In this document: positions 42,300 through 51,448 of the stretch, in pieces
How positions within the stretch are numbered: position 1 is the first letter of the stretch
How the letters are laid out: every line of letters starts with the position of its first letter
NCBI RefSeq assembly: GCF_020084865.1
Contig: NZ_CP071953.1
Coordinates: 2,728,001-2,792,000 of the forward strand
Source: Candidatus Kaistella beijingensis
GTDB lineage: Bacteria > Bacteroidota > Bacteroidia > Flavobacteriales > Weeksellaceae
Direction of reading: 5' to 3'
DNA length: 64,000 nt
The notes under the pieces: generated by a model
Databases searched by the model: none
Told to the model about the DNA's origin: nothing
The model's input: the letters and a program-made list of their open reading frames with translations, nothing else
Translations under genes and position numbers: made by a program

Positions 42300-43309
42300 A
42301 TTTGAATGGAAAAAAAATATTGTTCCTTTCTCCTCATTTTTTCGGTTACGAAAAAGCGATTGTCACCCGTTTGAAAGAACTCGGTGCAGAAGTTGATTTT
42401 TTTAACGAAAGACCTTCAGATTCTGTTCTGTCACGCGGAATTATTCGGGTGAAAAGCAGTCTTTACCAAGCTAAAATCAACAAATATTACAAAAATATTC
42501 TGAATAAAATTAAAGGAAAGAATTATGATTTTTTACTTTTGATTAAAGGCGAAACGATTCCATTTTTCTTTCTTGACGATTTCAAAACGCTACATCCAAA
42601 AGCTGTCAAAATATTTTATTCGTACGACGCGGTTTCAGAGTATCCGAAATTTTTGAAACTCTATCCTTATTTTGATCAAAATTTTACGTTTGAACCTTCT
42701 GATGCAAAGAAATATCAATTACATTTCCGGCCATTATTTTTTTTGAATGAATATAAAAATTCGGCACACAAAATTTCAAAATACGACATCACGTTCATCG
42801 GAAGCGCGCACACCGACCGATATTTGATAGGAGAGAAGGTGAAAAATGATGCAAAAAAATTAAATCTAAAAACTTTCTTTTTCTATTATGCACCGGGAAA
42901 AACAGCTTTTCAACTCAAAAAAATATTTGATAAAAATCTTCATACATTTGATGCTAAAAAATTAAGTTTCACCAAACTTTCCCATTCGGAAATTGCAGAA
43001 ATTTATCAACAGTCGTTTTCGGTTTTAGATATTAATAAACCTTTTCAAGATGGTTTAACGATGCGGACTTTCGAAACTTTAGCTTCCGGTAAAAAATTGT
43101 TGACAACCAATTCAGACATTAAAAATTATCCATTTTACGATCCACAAAATATTCTGATTTTAGACCGAAATGATTTGAAAATTTCTCCTGAATTTTTTAA
43201 CACACCTTTTCAAGAAATCCACCATGAAACGCTAGAAATGATGTCGCTGGATTCTTGGATCAGTTGTTTGTTCATTAAAAATCAAGACGATTATTGGAAA
43301 ATGAATTAA
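42296..43309 (+). CDS. Glycosyltransferase, CgeB/GT-B-like
   Basis: A 337-residue protein with DUF3880-like and glycosyl-transferase features: YDFLLLIKGETIPFFFLDDF, KIFYSYDAVSEYPKFLKLYPYFDQNFTFEPSDAKKY, and the C-terminal donor-site block QDGLTMRTFETLASGKKLLTTNSDIKNYPFYDP. It is translationally coupled to the epimerase gene and followed by a terminator. Confidence 0.82.
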   Translation: MNLNGKKILFLSPHFFGYEKAIVTRLKELGAEVDFFNERPSDSVLSRGIIRVKSSLYQAKINKYYKNILNKIKGKNYDFLLLIKGETIPFFFLDDFKTLHPKAVKIFYSYDAVSEYPKFLKLYPYFDQNFTFEPSDAKKYQLHFRPLFFLNEYKNSAHKISKYDITFIGSAHTDRYLIGEKVKNDAKKLNLKTFFFYYAPGKTAFQLKKIFDKNLHTFDAKKLSFTKLSHSEIAEIYQQSFSVLDINKPFQDGLTMRTFETLASGKKLLTTNSDIKNYPFYDPQNILILDRNDLKISPEFFNTPFQEIHHETLEMMSLDSWISCLFIKNQDDYWKMN

Positions 43310-43314
43310 ATAAA

Positions 43315-43347
43315 AAAACGGTTTGGAAAATCTTCAAACCGTTTTTT
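43315..43347. terminator. Terminator between the glycan cluster and secG
   Basis: Stem AAAACGGTTTG / CAAACCGTTTT with a 9-nt loop and a T tail. The genes converge here, so it can act both ways. Confidence 0.9.
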
Positions 43348-43367
43348 GTATGATTAAATCTAACTTC

Positions 43368-43724
43368 CTATTTTGCTGGCGCAGCCGGAGTTTGAACAGG
43401 CGCTGTTGCAGGATTATTTGTTGCAGGCGCTGTTTGCGGAGCTGGAGCTTCTTTTTTAGCCGGAGAAGTTTGTTGGAACGTTTGAACAGGTTTTGCCGTC
43501 AAAATTACGCTCAACAAAATTAAAGCTACAATGATGATTCCTAAAGTCCAGGTTGCTTTCTCCATGAAATCGTTGGTTCTTTGAACGCCGAACTGTGCAG
43601 AAGAAGTCCCGCCAAAAGTTCCGGAAAGACCGCCTCCTTTTGGATTTTGCGCCATAATAACGATAATTAGTAAGATACTCGCAATCATGATAAGAACCAT
43701 GAATAATGTAAATATTGTGCCCAT
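43368..43724 (-). CDS. secG: Preprotein translocase subunit SecG
   Basis: A 118-residue membrane protein with two membrane segments (about 4-23 and 56-77). The classic SecG stretch AQNPKGGGLSGTFGGTSSAQFGVQRTNDFMEKATWTLG lies between them. The last ~35 residues are Pro/Ala/Thr-rich (KKEAPAPQTAPATNNPATA...), longer than in E. coli. A -7-like TATATTTG (minus, 43748-43755) precedes it. Confidence 0.94.
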   Translation of the reverse strand: MGTIFTLFMVLIMIASILLIIVIMAQNPKGGGLSGTFGGTSSAQFGVQRTNDFMEKATWTLGIIIVALILLSVILTAKPVQTFQQTSPAKKEAPAPQTAPATNNPATAPVQTPAAPAK

Positions 43725-43967
43725 TGTTTGTTCTAAAATTTAGTTTGCAAATATAATGTATTTTTTTAAATCTCTGTTTTGATTTGCCAAATAATTGATA
43801 ATGAAAAACAACAGAAAATCAGAATAACAAATCTTTAATTGTGAATAATACAGAATAATTTTGTTCATTCAGCAAAAAGTTAAATCATATTGTGTTAATG
43901 TTTCTTAAAGCAAAATAGAATGGTGAAAAAATTGCTTATCTTTAAAATCACCAAAAAACGTTTTAAC

Positions 43968-44330
43968 ATGATTGAAAAATTGAAAAATCTGCCGGAAAGC
44001 GTTTTGGGTTTTACGATTCACCACCGAATCACGAAAAGTGACTTTAAAAAACTCATCATGCCCGAAGTTTCGCAGGGAATAGAGAAAAATCCCAAACTCG
44101 ATTTCTTGTATATGATTGATAACGAAACCGACACTTCGTTCAGTGTTTGGTTCGAAGATGCAATTCGCAAAGTTCAGAATGTTTGTTCGTGGAACAAAAC
44201 CGCCTTCATCACCGATTGCGAAGGAATGATTAAACCCGTCAGCAATTTTCAGAAATTCATGAAAGGCGATTTTAAAATCTTCAAAAAGAGTGAAGAACAG
44301 GAAGCCATCGCTTGGCTACAAACACCGTAG
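43968..44330 (+). CDS. SpoIIAA-like / STAS-type small protein
   Basis: A 120-residue cytoplasmic protein starting at ATG 43968, MIEKLKNLPESVLGFTIHHRITKSD. Its pattern (VLGFTI...KLIMPEVSQGIEKNPKLDFLYMIDNETD, FEDAIRKVQNVCSWNKTAFITDCEGM) matches the SpoIIAA-like (DUF3478) fold. An ATG at 43920 would add 16 residues but encloses a -7-like box, so the later start is preferred. Function unknown. Confidence 0.78.
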   Translation: MIEKLKNLPESVLGFTIHHRITKSDFKKLIMPEVSQGIEKNPKLDFLYMIDNETDTSFSVWFEDAIRKVQNVCSWNKTAFITDCEGMIKPVSNFQKFMKGDFKIFKKSEEQEAIAWLQTP

Positions 44331-44365
44331 AATAATATTGTATTCGGAATTTTGAATATTGAATA

Positions 44366-44402
44366 AAAAAATGCCTTCTCAAAATCTGAAAAGGCATTTT
44401 TT
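44366..44402. terminator. Bidirectional terminator
   Basis: Stem AAAAATGCCTT / AAGGCATTTTT with an imperfect 13-nt loop and long A/T tails, between convergent stops. Confidence 0.85.
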
Positions 44403-44428
44403 ATATATGAAATCTGAATTTGGTCGTT

Positions 44429-44683
44429 TTAAACTCTCACCACGTCAAATTGGAATCCGCTTGAAAAATTCATCTGAAAATTAGAATTCAGACGATATTT
44501 CAATTTCTTTGAAATTTCACTCAGTAGGTTAAAATTGTCTGCGTGTGAAATGTCATCTAAAATAATTTCGTCATTGTTGATGCGGATTCCCGAGTCATCA
44601 ACTCTCAAAAATTGCAATCCGTAATTTGAGTGAAGTTTTTCTAAAAACTTTAAATCCTCTAAAGAAAGTATATTTTCTGACAT
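44429..44683 (-). CDS. Small hypothetical protein
   Basis: An 84-residue protein (MSENILSLEDLKFLEKLHSN..., ISHADNFNLLSEISKKLKYRLN, ending SSGFQFDVVRV), probably alpha/beta and cytoplasmic. It has a clean ATG and a terminator directly after it. Not recognised. Confidence 0.6.
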   Translation of the reverse strand: MSENILSLEDLKFLEKLHSNYGLQFLRVDDSGIRINNDEIILDDISHADNFNLLSEISKKLKYRLNSNFQMNFSSGFQFDVVRV

Positions 44684-44818
44684 GACTCGATATTTTATGT
44701 TATGTTGATAGTTTTTACAATTATTATGCCTTTTATTTTTCTTGTTGATAACTTTTTTAGAAAATTGATGATTTTTTGTAAATCCATTTGATGATAAAAA
44801 ATTTAAATTGAAATACAG

Positions 44819-45184
44819 ATGAATTCTAAAAAAATAATTATTGTTGATGATGACACCGCAATACTTGAATCTTTAGGTTTATTGCTAGATTTTGAGGGTT
44901 TTGATGTAGAGGCATTCGAGCGCGGTTCAGAAATTTTCAAGTGGGTGGAAAACAGAAGTGTTCCCGACGCAATTTTATTAGATATGTGGCTTTCCGACGA
45001 AGACGGAAGAGATATTTGCAAGAGGTTGAAAGAATTTGAACCCACGAGAAATATTCCCGTGATTATGATGTCTGCAAGTCGTGGTTTAGAACAAACAGCA
45101 ATTGATTCTGGAGCAAACGCATTTATTCCAAAACCTTTTGATATTGATGTAGTCTTGAATACGCTCAATCAGTTTACAGCTTAA
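44819..45184 (+). CDS. Stand-alone response-regulator receiver domain
   Basis: A 121-residue CheY-like protein with acidic pocket VDDD (10-12), phospho-acceptor Asp55 in ILLDMWLSDEDG, VIMMSASRG and conserved Lys in FIPKPFDID. There is no output domain and no histidine kinase nearby. It is flanked by a terminator after the gene. Confidence 0.9.
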   Translation: MNSKKIIIVDDDTAILESLGLLLDFEGFDVEAFERGSEIFKWVENRSVPDAILLDMWLSDEDGRDICKRLKEFEPTRNIPVIMMSASRGLEQTAIDSGANAFIPKPFDIDVVLNTLNQFTA

Positions 45185-45207
45185 CTTTTACTTTAAAAAA
45201 ATAAATT

Positions 45208-45234
45208 AAACCTCTCATTTTCGGGAGGTTTTTG
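45208..45234 (+). terminator. Terminator after the receiver-domain gene
   Basis: Stem AAACCTC / GAGGTTT with a 10-nt loop and a TTTTTG tail. Confidence 0.85.
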
Positions 45235-45246
45235 TTTGGAATATAA

Positions 45247-45277
45247 TTTGACTTCGTGATTAATTTTCATAAATTTG
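45247..45277 (+). promoter_or_regulatory. uvrD/pcrA promoter
   Basis: TTTG (45247-45250), 19-nt spacer, TAAATTTG (45270-45277), the Bacteroidota consensus. The 5' leader to ATG 45299 is about 15 nt. This excludes the in-frame TTG at 45275 as a start. Confidence 0.8.
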
Positions 45278-45298
45278 AACCTCAATTTTTTTTGCATG

Positions 45299-47641
45299 AT
45301 GGATTATTTGAAAGGATTAAATGAAGCACAGTACGAAGCAGTTACCACACTTGAAGGACCTTTGATGGTTCTTGCAGGTGCGGGTTCCGGAAAGACACGC
45401 GTTCTCACGATGCGCATTGCTCATTTGATCACCAATTTGGTGGACCCTTTCAATATTTTAGCCTTGACTTTTACCAACAAAGCCGCTAAAGAAATGAAGG
45501 AACGTATCGCGAAAGTCGTTGGTGCAAGTGAAGCCAAATCACTTTGGATGGGAACTTTCCACTCGGTTTTTGCCAGGATTTTAAGAAGTGAGGCGCAGTA
45601 TCTCGGATTTCCCTCCAACTTTACGATTTACGATTCGCAGGATTCTTTGAATGTCATTAAAAAAGTTTTGAAAGAACTCAACATCGATGCGGATTTATAT
45701 AAACCTAAAAAAGTTCAGGCGAGAATTTCGACGTACAAAAATAATTTGATCACCGTTAAAGCCTACTTCAACAACCCCGAATTAATCGAGGCGGACGAAC
45801 GTGCGAACATGAAACACATCGGTTTGATTTACCAAAAATATGTAGAGGCCTGCTTTAAAAACGGAGCGATGGATTTTGATGATTTGTTGTTGAGAACCAA
45901 TGAATTGCTGACTCGCTTTCCCGAAGTTTTAGCGAAATATCAAGACCGATTCCGATATATTTTGGTGGATGAGTATCAAGATACGAATCACTCGCAATAT
46001 CTGATTGTAAAAGCTTTGGCTTCAAAATTTGAAAATATTTGTGTGGTGGGAGACGATGCGCAATCGATTTACTCGTTCCGTGGTGCAAATATTTACAATA
46101 TTTTAAATTTCAAAAAAGATTATCCCGACGCAGTTACCGTATCATTGGAGCAAAATTATCGTTCCACGCAAAACATTGTGAATGCGGCGAATGTGGTGAT
46201 TGCTAAAAACGTTCAGCAATTCAAAAAAAATGTTTTTTCCGACAACGAAGAAGGTGAAAAAATAAAAGTTTACCGCTCCCTTTCCGATGCGGATGAGGCG
46301 AATTTCGTGGCTTCCAATATTTGGGAACTTCACAATTCCAATCAAAGAAAATTTACAGATTTTGCGATTTTGTACCGAACGAATTCCCAAACCCGTGCTT
46401 TTGAAGATGCGCTCCGAAGAAAGAATATTCCGTACCGAGTTTACGGGGGATTGTCTTTCTACCAAAGGAAAGAAGTGAAAGATTTAATCGCTTATCTGCG
46501 ACTTTTGGTGAATGAAAACGACAGTGAAGCGTTGTTCCGAATCATCAATTATCCCGCCCGTGGAATTGGTGAAACGACACAAAATAAACTGATTGTTTTT
46601 GCGGATTCTCAAAATGTTTCGGTGGCACAAGTCTTGAATAATCTCGGATTTTACGCTCCACAATTAGGTTTAAATAACGGAGTTTTAACGAAACTTTCCG
46701 ACTTTTGGTCAATGATTAAAGCGTTTCAGGTTTTACTAAAAACTGAAAACGTGTACAATGTCGCCATGGAAGTCGCCAAACGCAGCGGATTGATAAAATT
46801 TTTGAAAGACGACCAAACTCCCGAAGGAATTTCCCGTGTGGAAAACGTGCAGGAATTGATGAACTCGATGCAGGGTTTCATTGAGGAACAGCAGCAACTG
46901 GAAGACGGCGATCCAAGCTTGTCGAATTTCCTTGAAAACATCGCGCTCTCCGCAGATACGCAAAAAGACAAAGAAGATGACAATACTGATAAAGTTTCTT
47001 TGATGACCATTCACCTTTCCAAAGGTTTGGAATTTCCCATTGTGCATTTGGTGGGACTTGAGGAGAATTTATTTCCAAGTTTTATGAGTTCATCCACTCG
47101 TGAAGAGTTGGAAGAAGAACGTCGATTATTTTATGTGGCTTTAACAAGAGCTGAAAAACAGGCATTTTTCACTTACGCCGTTTCCCGTTTTCAGTGGGGA
47201 AAAATCACCGATGCAGAACCTTCAAGATTTTTAAGCGAAGTCGATTCCCAATATTTAGAATTCATCAATCCTGCGATAGAAAGCCGTTTCGTAAATCATT
47301 CAGGTTTAAAATCCAATATTTTTGACGACGGTCCTAGCGAACCGAGATTCTTTAAAAAAGTCGAACCGAAGAAAACTTTAAAACGCGATGTCGATGCGGG
47401 CGAAGCGAAGCAACCTCCTCAAAACCTAAAACCTGTCGCCACCGCAAAAATCATCAATCCGAGCGGACAAAGTTCACAGGACATCGAAGTGGGCGACAAA
47501 GTTCGTCACGACCGTTTCGGCGTTGGAGAAGTGACTTTCCTCGATGGAACCGACCCGCAAAACATCAAGGCAAAAGTGGTTTTCCAACATGAAGGCGAGA
47601 AAAATTTGATTTTGAAGTTTGCGAAACTGACCAAGATTTAG
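45299..47641 (+). CDS. UvrD/PcrA-family superfamily 1 DNA helicase
   Basis: A 781-residue ATP-dependent 3'-5' helicase for repair and replication restart. Motifs: Q motif LNEAQYEAV, motif I AGAGSGKTRVL, Ia LTFTNKAAKEMK, II LVDEYQDT, III VVGDDAQSIYSFRGA, IV LEQNYRST, V VSLMTIHLSKGLEFPIV and VI VALTRAEKQAF. The C-terminal ~60 residues (DIEVGDKVRHDRFGVGEVTFLDG) form the Tudor-like PcrA/UvrD tail that contacts RNA polymerase. ATG at 45299 or 45296. Monocistronic, followed by GGAAGATGGATGCTGGAAG words. Confidence 0.95.
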   Translation: MDYLKGLNEAQYEAVTTLEGPLMVLAGAGSGKTRVLTMRIAHLITNLVDPFNILALTFTNKAAKEMKERIAKVVGASEAKSLWMGTFHSVFARILRSEAQYLGFPSNFTIYDSQDSLNVIKKVLKELNIDADLYKPKKVQARISTYKNNLITVKAYFNNPELIEADERANMKHIGLIYQKYVEACFKNGAMDFDDLLLRTNELLTRFPEVLAKYQDRFRYILVDEYQDTNHSQYLIVKALASKFENICVVGDDAQSIYSFRGANIYNILNFKKDYPDAVTVSLEQNYRSTQNIVNAANVVIAKNVQQFKKNVFSDNEEGEKIKVYRSLSDADEANFVASNIWELHNSNQRKFTDFAILYRTNSQTRAFEDALRRKNIPYRVYGGLSFYQRKEVKDLIAYLRLLVNENDSEALFRIINYPARGIGETTQNKLIVFADSQNVSVAQVLNNLGFYAPQLGLNNGVLTKLSDFWSMIKAFQVLLKTENVYNVAMEVAKRSGLIKFLKDDQTPEGISRVENVQELMNSMQGFIEEQQQLEDGDPSLSNFLENIALSADTQKDKEDDNTDKVSLMTIHLSKGLEFPIVHLVGLEENLFPSFMSSSTREELEEERRLFYVALTRAEKQAFFTYAVSRFQWGKITDAEPSRFLSEVDSQYLEFINPAIESRFVNHSGLKSNIFDDGPSEPRFFKKVEPKKTLKRDVDAGEAKQPPQNLKPVATAKIINPSGQSSQDIEVGDKVRHDRFGVGEVTFLDGTDPQNIKAKVVFQHEGEKNLILKFAKLTKI

Positions 47642-47843
47642 GGGCTGGAAGAGGGAAGATGGATGCTGGAAGTTTAAAAAAGTGTGGTTGAAGTTCGTAA
47701 TTAAATGACATTATACATTTTTAGCAAAAAGATTCATCTTTAATTCGAAGATTCGGCGATTATTCTAAAATATTAAAATAGATGAGGCATTTTTTGGTTC
47801 TTTTGTTTCAGGAGAAAAGAACTAAAATTATATTGACAATCAA

Positions 47844-48227
47844 TCACTTCACCAATTCCTCAAACAACCTCTCAAAAGTCCCATCTAAATCCGTCGTTTT
47901 TCCAGGATGAGGTCTAGAAGTTTGAACCACCGAACTTCTCACCGCCGTCAGCCAACGAAATCTTTCGGGAATATCAAATTGGGCAATTTCTCCACCAGAT
48001 TTTTCACCATTTGCAACCGCTTTGAAGTTTTCTAAATTTTGCTGAATATCATCATAATCGAGTTTGGAATGCATCAACGCAAATTTGTCGGGACAAAGAT
48101 GAAATTCAACCCTAATATATTTTGCCTTCTTGGAAAACATAACAAGTCCGATGTTGAAAAATTCTTCTCTCTCAACTTTCGGAACGAGCCGTATTACTGC
48201 GTATTCGTAGATTTTAACCTCTTGCAT
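47844..48227 (-). CDS. DUF3037 protein
   Basis: A 127-residue cytoplasmic protein with the DUF3037 start YEYAVIRLVPKVEREEFFNIGLVMFSKK and RFRWLTAVRSSVVQTSRPHPGKT. It overlaps the upstream HipA-like kinase gene by 14 bp in a different frame, so the two are co-translated and probably partners. From memory this pairing recurs in several phyla; DUF3037 has no known activity. Confidence 0.82.
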   Translation of the reverse strand: MQEVKIYEYAVIRLVPKVEREEFFNIGLVMFSKKAKYIRVEFHLCPDKFALMHSKLDYDDIQQNLENFKAVANGEKSGGEIAQFDIPERFRWLTAVRSSVVQTSRPHPGKTTDLDGTFERLFEELVK

Positions 48228-48990
48228 TTTTTGCTTCGTTTACAAAGTTTGCGGAATTTTCTAGTCGGCTTTTCATGAAGTTGAAATACACTTCCTTAAT
48301 TTCTTCGGGCGACATTTCGGTGTCTTTCCAATCGAGCCATTCCAATGGAATAAGTTCAACGATTTCTCTGAAAATCTCATCATTCAAAACTGTTTTTGCA
48401 AAAGCATCGGCTTCATCCAACAAAGTTGCCTGTTTTAATAGAACGTGTTCTTTAATATAAGCAAAAGGACTTAACGAATGTTTCTCGAAATTTTCCCAGG
48501 AATGATGAAAGAAAAATGAAGCGCCATTGTCAATCACCCACAATTCTTTGTGCCACATCAAAAGATTCGTGTTCTTGAAAGTACGGTCGATATTGGTAAT
48601 AAAAGCGTCCAACCAAACAATTTTCGAAGCCAAAAGCGGATCAATTTTTACGGAAGGATCATACGCAATCGCTCCCGAGAGAAAATGCAGTCCCAAATTC
48701 AAACCCTCTGAAAACTTCAATAGATCCTGAATTTCTTCATCCGCTTCTGTTCTTCCGAAATCTACATCGAGGTTGGCAAAAACTAGTTCCGGAATCTTTA
48801 ATCCTAAAACCTGTGCAATTTTCCCGCCCAACAATTCCGAAATCAGCATTTTCACGCCATGTCCACCGCCACGAAATTTTAGAACATATTTAAAGTCATC
48901 GTCCCCTTCGGCGAGTGCGGGCAAACTTCCGCCTTCCCGCAAAGGCAGAATGTATCGCATGACGGTGACTGTTCTTAAAGATAAATTCAT
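48214..48990 (-). CDS. HipA-like kinase
   Basis: A 258-residue protein, much shorter than E. coli HipA (about 440). Kinase-like landmarks: a Lys in KYVLKFRGGGHG (Lys38), the catalytic loop ITNIDRTFKNTN (Asn133, Asp135, Asn140) and the metal motif VIDNGASFFFHH (Asp154). No HipB-type HTH antitoxin gene is adjacent; instead a DUF3037 gene overlaps downstream. It could be a protein kinase with a different partner. Start ATG 48990; ATG 48960 is an alternative. Confidence 0.8.
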   Translation of the reverse strand: MNLSLRTVTVMRYILPLREGGSLPALAEGDDDFKYVLKFRGGGHGVKMLISELLGGKIAQVLGLKIPELVFANLDVDFGRTEADEEIQDLLKFSEGLNLGLHFLSGAIAYDPSVKIDPLLASKIVWLDAFITNIDRTFKNTNLLMWHKELWVIDNGASFFFHHSWENFEKHSLSPFAYIKEHVLLKQATLLDEADAFAKTVLNDEIFREIVELIPLEWLDWKDTEMSPEEIKEVYFNFMKSRLENSANFVNEAKNARG

Positions 48991-49116
48991 CCTTTCAAAA
49001 GTACGGAAAAGATGGAAGCTGGAAGCTGCAAGCGGAAAGATTTTTTGAATTCTATATAGACTGAATGCTCAAAAAGTAATTAACGATTTGAATTTAATAC
49101 TGAAAATTAGATTTTT

Positions 49117-50784
49117 TTAAGATGACTTTTTAAAATGATCATCCTTAAACATGATGCTGTACACCAGAAACAGTCCTAATCCAATCGCAATTACGAAGAA
49201 AAAGAAAGGTAAAACCCCGTAACCTAAAATGGTATAAGTTGATGGAATACGCATCAAAAGCGCCGCTCCGATGATCATTGCCGCAATAATTAATCCGGAA
49301 GTGATTCGGTTGGCTACTTTCTGAAAACCTTCTGTCAGCCGATCTTCATCAATTGCATTGATTTTTAATTCTAACTGATTGTTGGCAAGATTTTCGGTAA
49401 TTTTATTCAGGCGACCCGGTAAATTTTCTAATAATTTTTTGTTGTCTAAAAGGAATGCATAAGCATTTTCAGGTTTATGTTCCTGTTGCATTTTTTTGTT
49501 CACCATTTTCTCCATGAAACGGCGAATCGCCTTTTGAAGATCATATTTCGGCGTCAATACAGCGACGATCTGATCCATGTTCAGAAGGACTTTTCCTAAA
49601 ATATTGAGTTCAACTGCTAATTTTATTCCTTCATCTGCGGCGATTCTGTTCATTTGCAGAAGAATTCTTCCGGTTTCCATGTCTTCAGCGTTTGTACTTG
49701 TACTGTCCATCACAAGTCTGTTGATGTTTTTTCGGAAGTGGTCAAGATTTACTTTGGCAGAATCATATTCGCTAATTTCAAGGAGAGCATCCGTAATATC
49801 GTCACCATCTTTTTTGGTCATTCCGACTAAAAGCATCATGATTTTTTCTTGAAGTTTGGGACTGAATTTTGCGACCATTCCTAAATCCATTAAAGCAACT
49901 TTGTCGTCTGCAGTCACATGAATATTTCCGGGATGTGGATCTGCATGCACGAAACCATCAACAATAATCTGCTTCATATAAGCTTCAACCAAATCATCGA
50001 TGACCGACGTAAAATCCGTTTCAATTTTTTTAAGGTTCCCCAAAGACGTGATTTTCTTGCCGTCAATAAAATCCATCGTAAGTACCTTTGATGAAGAATA
50101 TTCGGCAACAGGTGATGGAACGATGAGGTTTTTAAACTCCTTTAAATTTTCTTTGAGGATGACAAGATTTTGCGCCTCTTTATTATAATCGAGTTCATTC
50201 AGTAAAATGAAACGAAGTTCTTCGATGACATCATCCAATGCATATTTTTTAGCAACTTTGGAGTGAGTTACCGCAAGATCTGCCATATTCTTTAAGGTTT
50301 CCAGTTCTTCGATGAATTTTTTTCGAACTCCCGGTCGCTGAATTTTCACCACCACCTTTCTTCCGGAAGGCAACAATGCCAAGTGAACCTGCCCAATTGA
50401 TGCACTTGCTAAAGGTTTAGGATCAAAAAGTTCAAAAGCTTTGTTGATTTTTACTCCAATTTCCTCCTCAAAAATTTTCTGCACTTCTTCGTAAGGCACA
50501 GTTTCCACATCATCCTGTAGATTTGCCAACGCTTGAAGATAGTTTTCCGGAAGCAAATCCGGTCTTGTTGAAAGAAGCTGACCTAATTTTACATAAGTGG
50601 GACCCATCTTTTTTAGATCTTCAACCAATTCTTCAGGTTTTTGGTTGTACTCGTCCTCGGAGATTTCTGTTTTTTCAATTTCATTTAAAACGGAATTTGC
50701 CGTTGATTTCACGACATCGCTGTTGTAGTATTTAAGAATGAAACTGAAAAATTTTGCGTAGTTGTTGAGTTGTTGTAGTGCCAT
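49117..50784 (-). CDS. ubiB: UbiB/AarF (ABC1) family atypical kinase
   Basis: A 555-residue membrane-linked protein. KxGQ motif GPTYVKLGQLLSTRPDLLP, alanine-rich loop ASASIGQVHLA, Lys in VVVKIQRPGV, catalytic VHADPHPGN and metal LMDLGMVAKF, followed by two C-terminal membrane segments. UbiB-type ATPases support isoprenoid-quinone synthesis or export; flavobacteria use menaquinone, so the role here is inferred. ATG at 50784 is chosen; an ATG at 50814 adds ten residues. Confidence 0.9.
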   Translation of the reverse strand: MALQQLNNYAKFFSFILKYYNSDVVKSTANSVLNEIEKTEISEDEYNQKPEELVEDLKKMGPTYVKLGQLLSTRPDLLPENYLQALANLQDDVETVPYEEVQKIFEEEIGVKINKAFELFDPKPLASASIGQVHLALLPSGRKVVVKIQRPGVRKKFIEELETLKNMADLAVTHSKVAKKYALDDVIEELRFILLNELDYNKEAQNLVILKENLKEFKNLIVPSPVAEYSSSKVLTMDFIDGKKITSLGNLKKIETDFTSVIDDLVEAYMKQIIVDGFVHADPHPGNIHVTADDKVALMDLGMVAKFSPKLQEKIMMLLVGMTKKDGDDITDALLEISEYDSAKVNLDHFRKNINRLVMDSTSTNAEDMETGRILLQMNRIAADEGIKLAVELNILGKVLLNMDQIVAVLTPKYDLQKAIRRFMEKMVNKKMQQEHKPENAYAFLLDNKKLLENLPGRLNKITENLANNQLELKINAIDEDRLTEGFQKVANRITSGLIIAAMIIGAALLMRIPSTYTILGYGVLPFFFFVIAIGLGLFLVYSIMFKDDHFKKSS

Positions 50785-50944
50785 AATTTTTCCTAAAAGA
50801 AAAAATTGTACCACAATTTGTTAGTTTTTATCTGAACGGTGTTTCGGAAAAATGGTATGCAAAGATTTCCAAATCTGCAGACTCAAAATTGAAATTACCA
50901 TTTATGTAATTATTTTACTTGGCTCTTTTTACTTGGTTCTTGGT

Positions 50945-51418
50945 TCAATCGTTGTGATACGGTTTCCCCTGCAAAATCTGGTCGGCTCGGTAAATCTGTT
51001 CCACAAAAAACAGTCGAATCATTTGATGGGTGAAAGTCATTTTAGACAGAGATATTTTCTCGTTTGCTCTTTGGTAAATTTCTTCTGAAAATCCGTAAGC
51101 ACCGCCAATAAAAAATGAAACTTTTTTGATGGAAAAATTCATCCAGTTATCAATTTTTGCGGCAAATTCCCGACTTGTAAACTGTTTTCCTTTTTCGTCG
51201 AGAAGTATGATGTGATCGGAGTTTTCAGTAAGATTGAGAAATAGTTTTCCCTCTTCTTTTTTCAGAAGTTCGGGGGAGAGATTTTTAGCGTTTTTCACAT
51301 CGGGAATTTCGGTGATTTCAAAATTCCAATGTTTTGGCAGGCGGTTTTGGTAATATTTAATAAGGCCGGAAATTTCTTTGTCGTCCGTTTTTCCGATGCA
51401 GATTAAATTGATTCTCAT
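50945..51418 (-). CDS. rlmH: 23S rRNA (pseudouridine1915-N3)-methyltransferase RlmH
   Basis: A 157-residue SPOUT methyltransferase with MRINLICIGK at the start, ILLDEKGKQFTSREFA, VSFFIGGAYGFSEEIYQRA and the C-terminal ISLSKMTFTHQMIRLFFVEQIYRADQILQGKPYHND. It modifies helix 69 of 23S rRNA. Head-to-head with the YihY gene across 30 bp. Confidence 0.96.
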   Translation of the reverse strand: MRINLICIGKTDDKEISGLIKYYQNRLPKHWNFEITEIPDVKNAKNLSPELLKKEEGKLFLNLTENSDHIILLDEKGKQFTSREFAAKIDNWMNFSIKKVSFFIGGAYGFSEEIYQRANEKISLSKMTFTHQMIRLFFVEQIYRADQILQGKPYHND

Positions 51419-51448
51419 TTCTTATCTTTGTTGTGCAAATATAGATGA

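Noticed and set aside
44803-45168. A 121-codon open frame on the strand opposite the receiver-domain gene
   Set aside because: It is the antisense of a clear CheY-like gene with intact motifs, and its translation resembles nothing known.
45275-45298. TTG start for the helicase at 45275
   Set aside because: The codon lies in the -7 promoter box, so it would not be transcribed.
48214-48990. Labelling the kinase pair as a classical HipAB toxin-antitoxin
   Set aside because: There is no HTH antitoxin gene and the kinase is far shorter than HipA; the DUF3037 partner makes that label unsafe.
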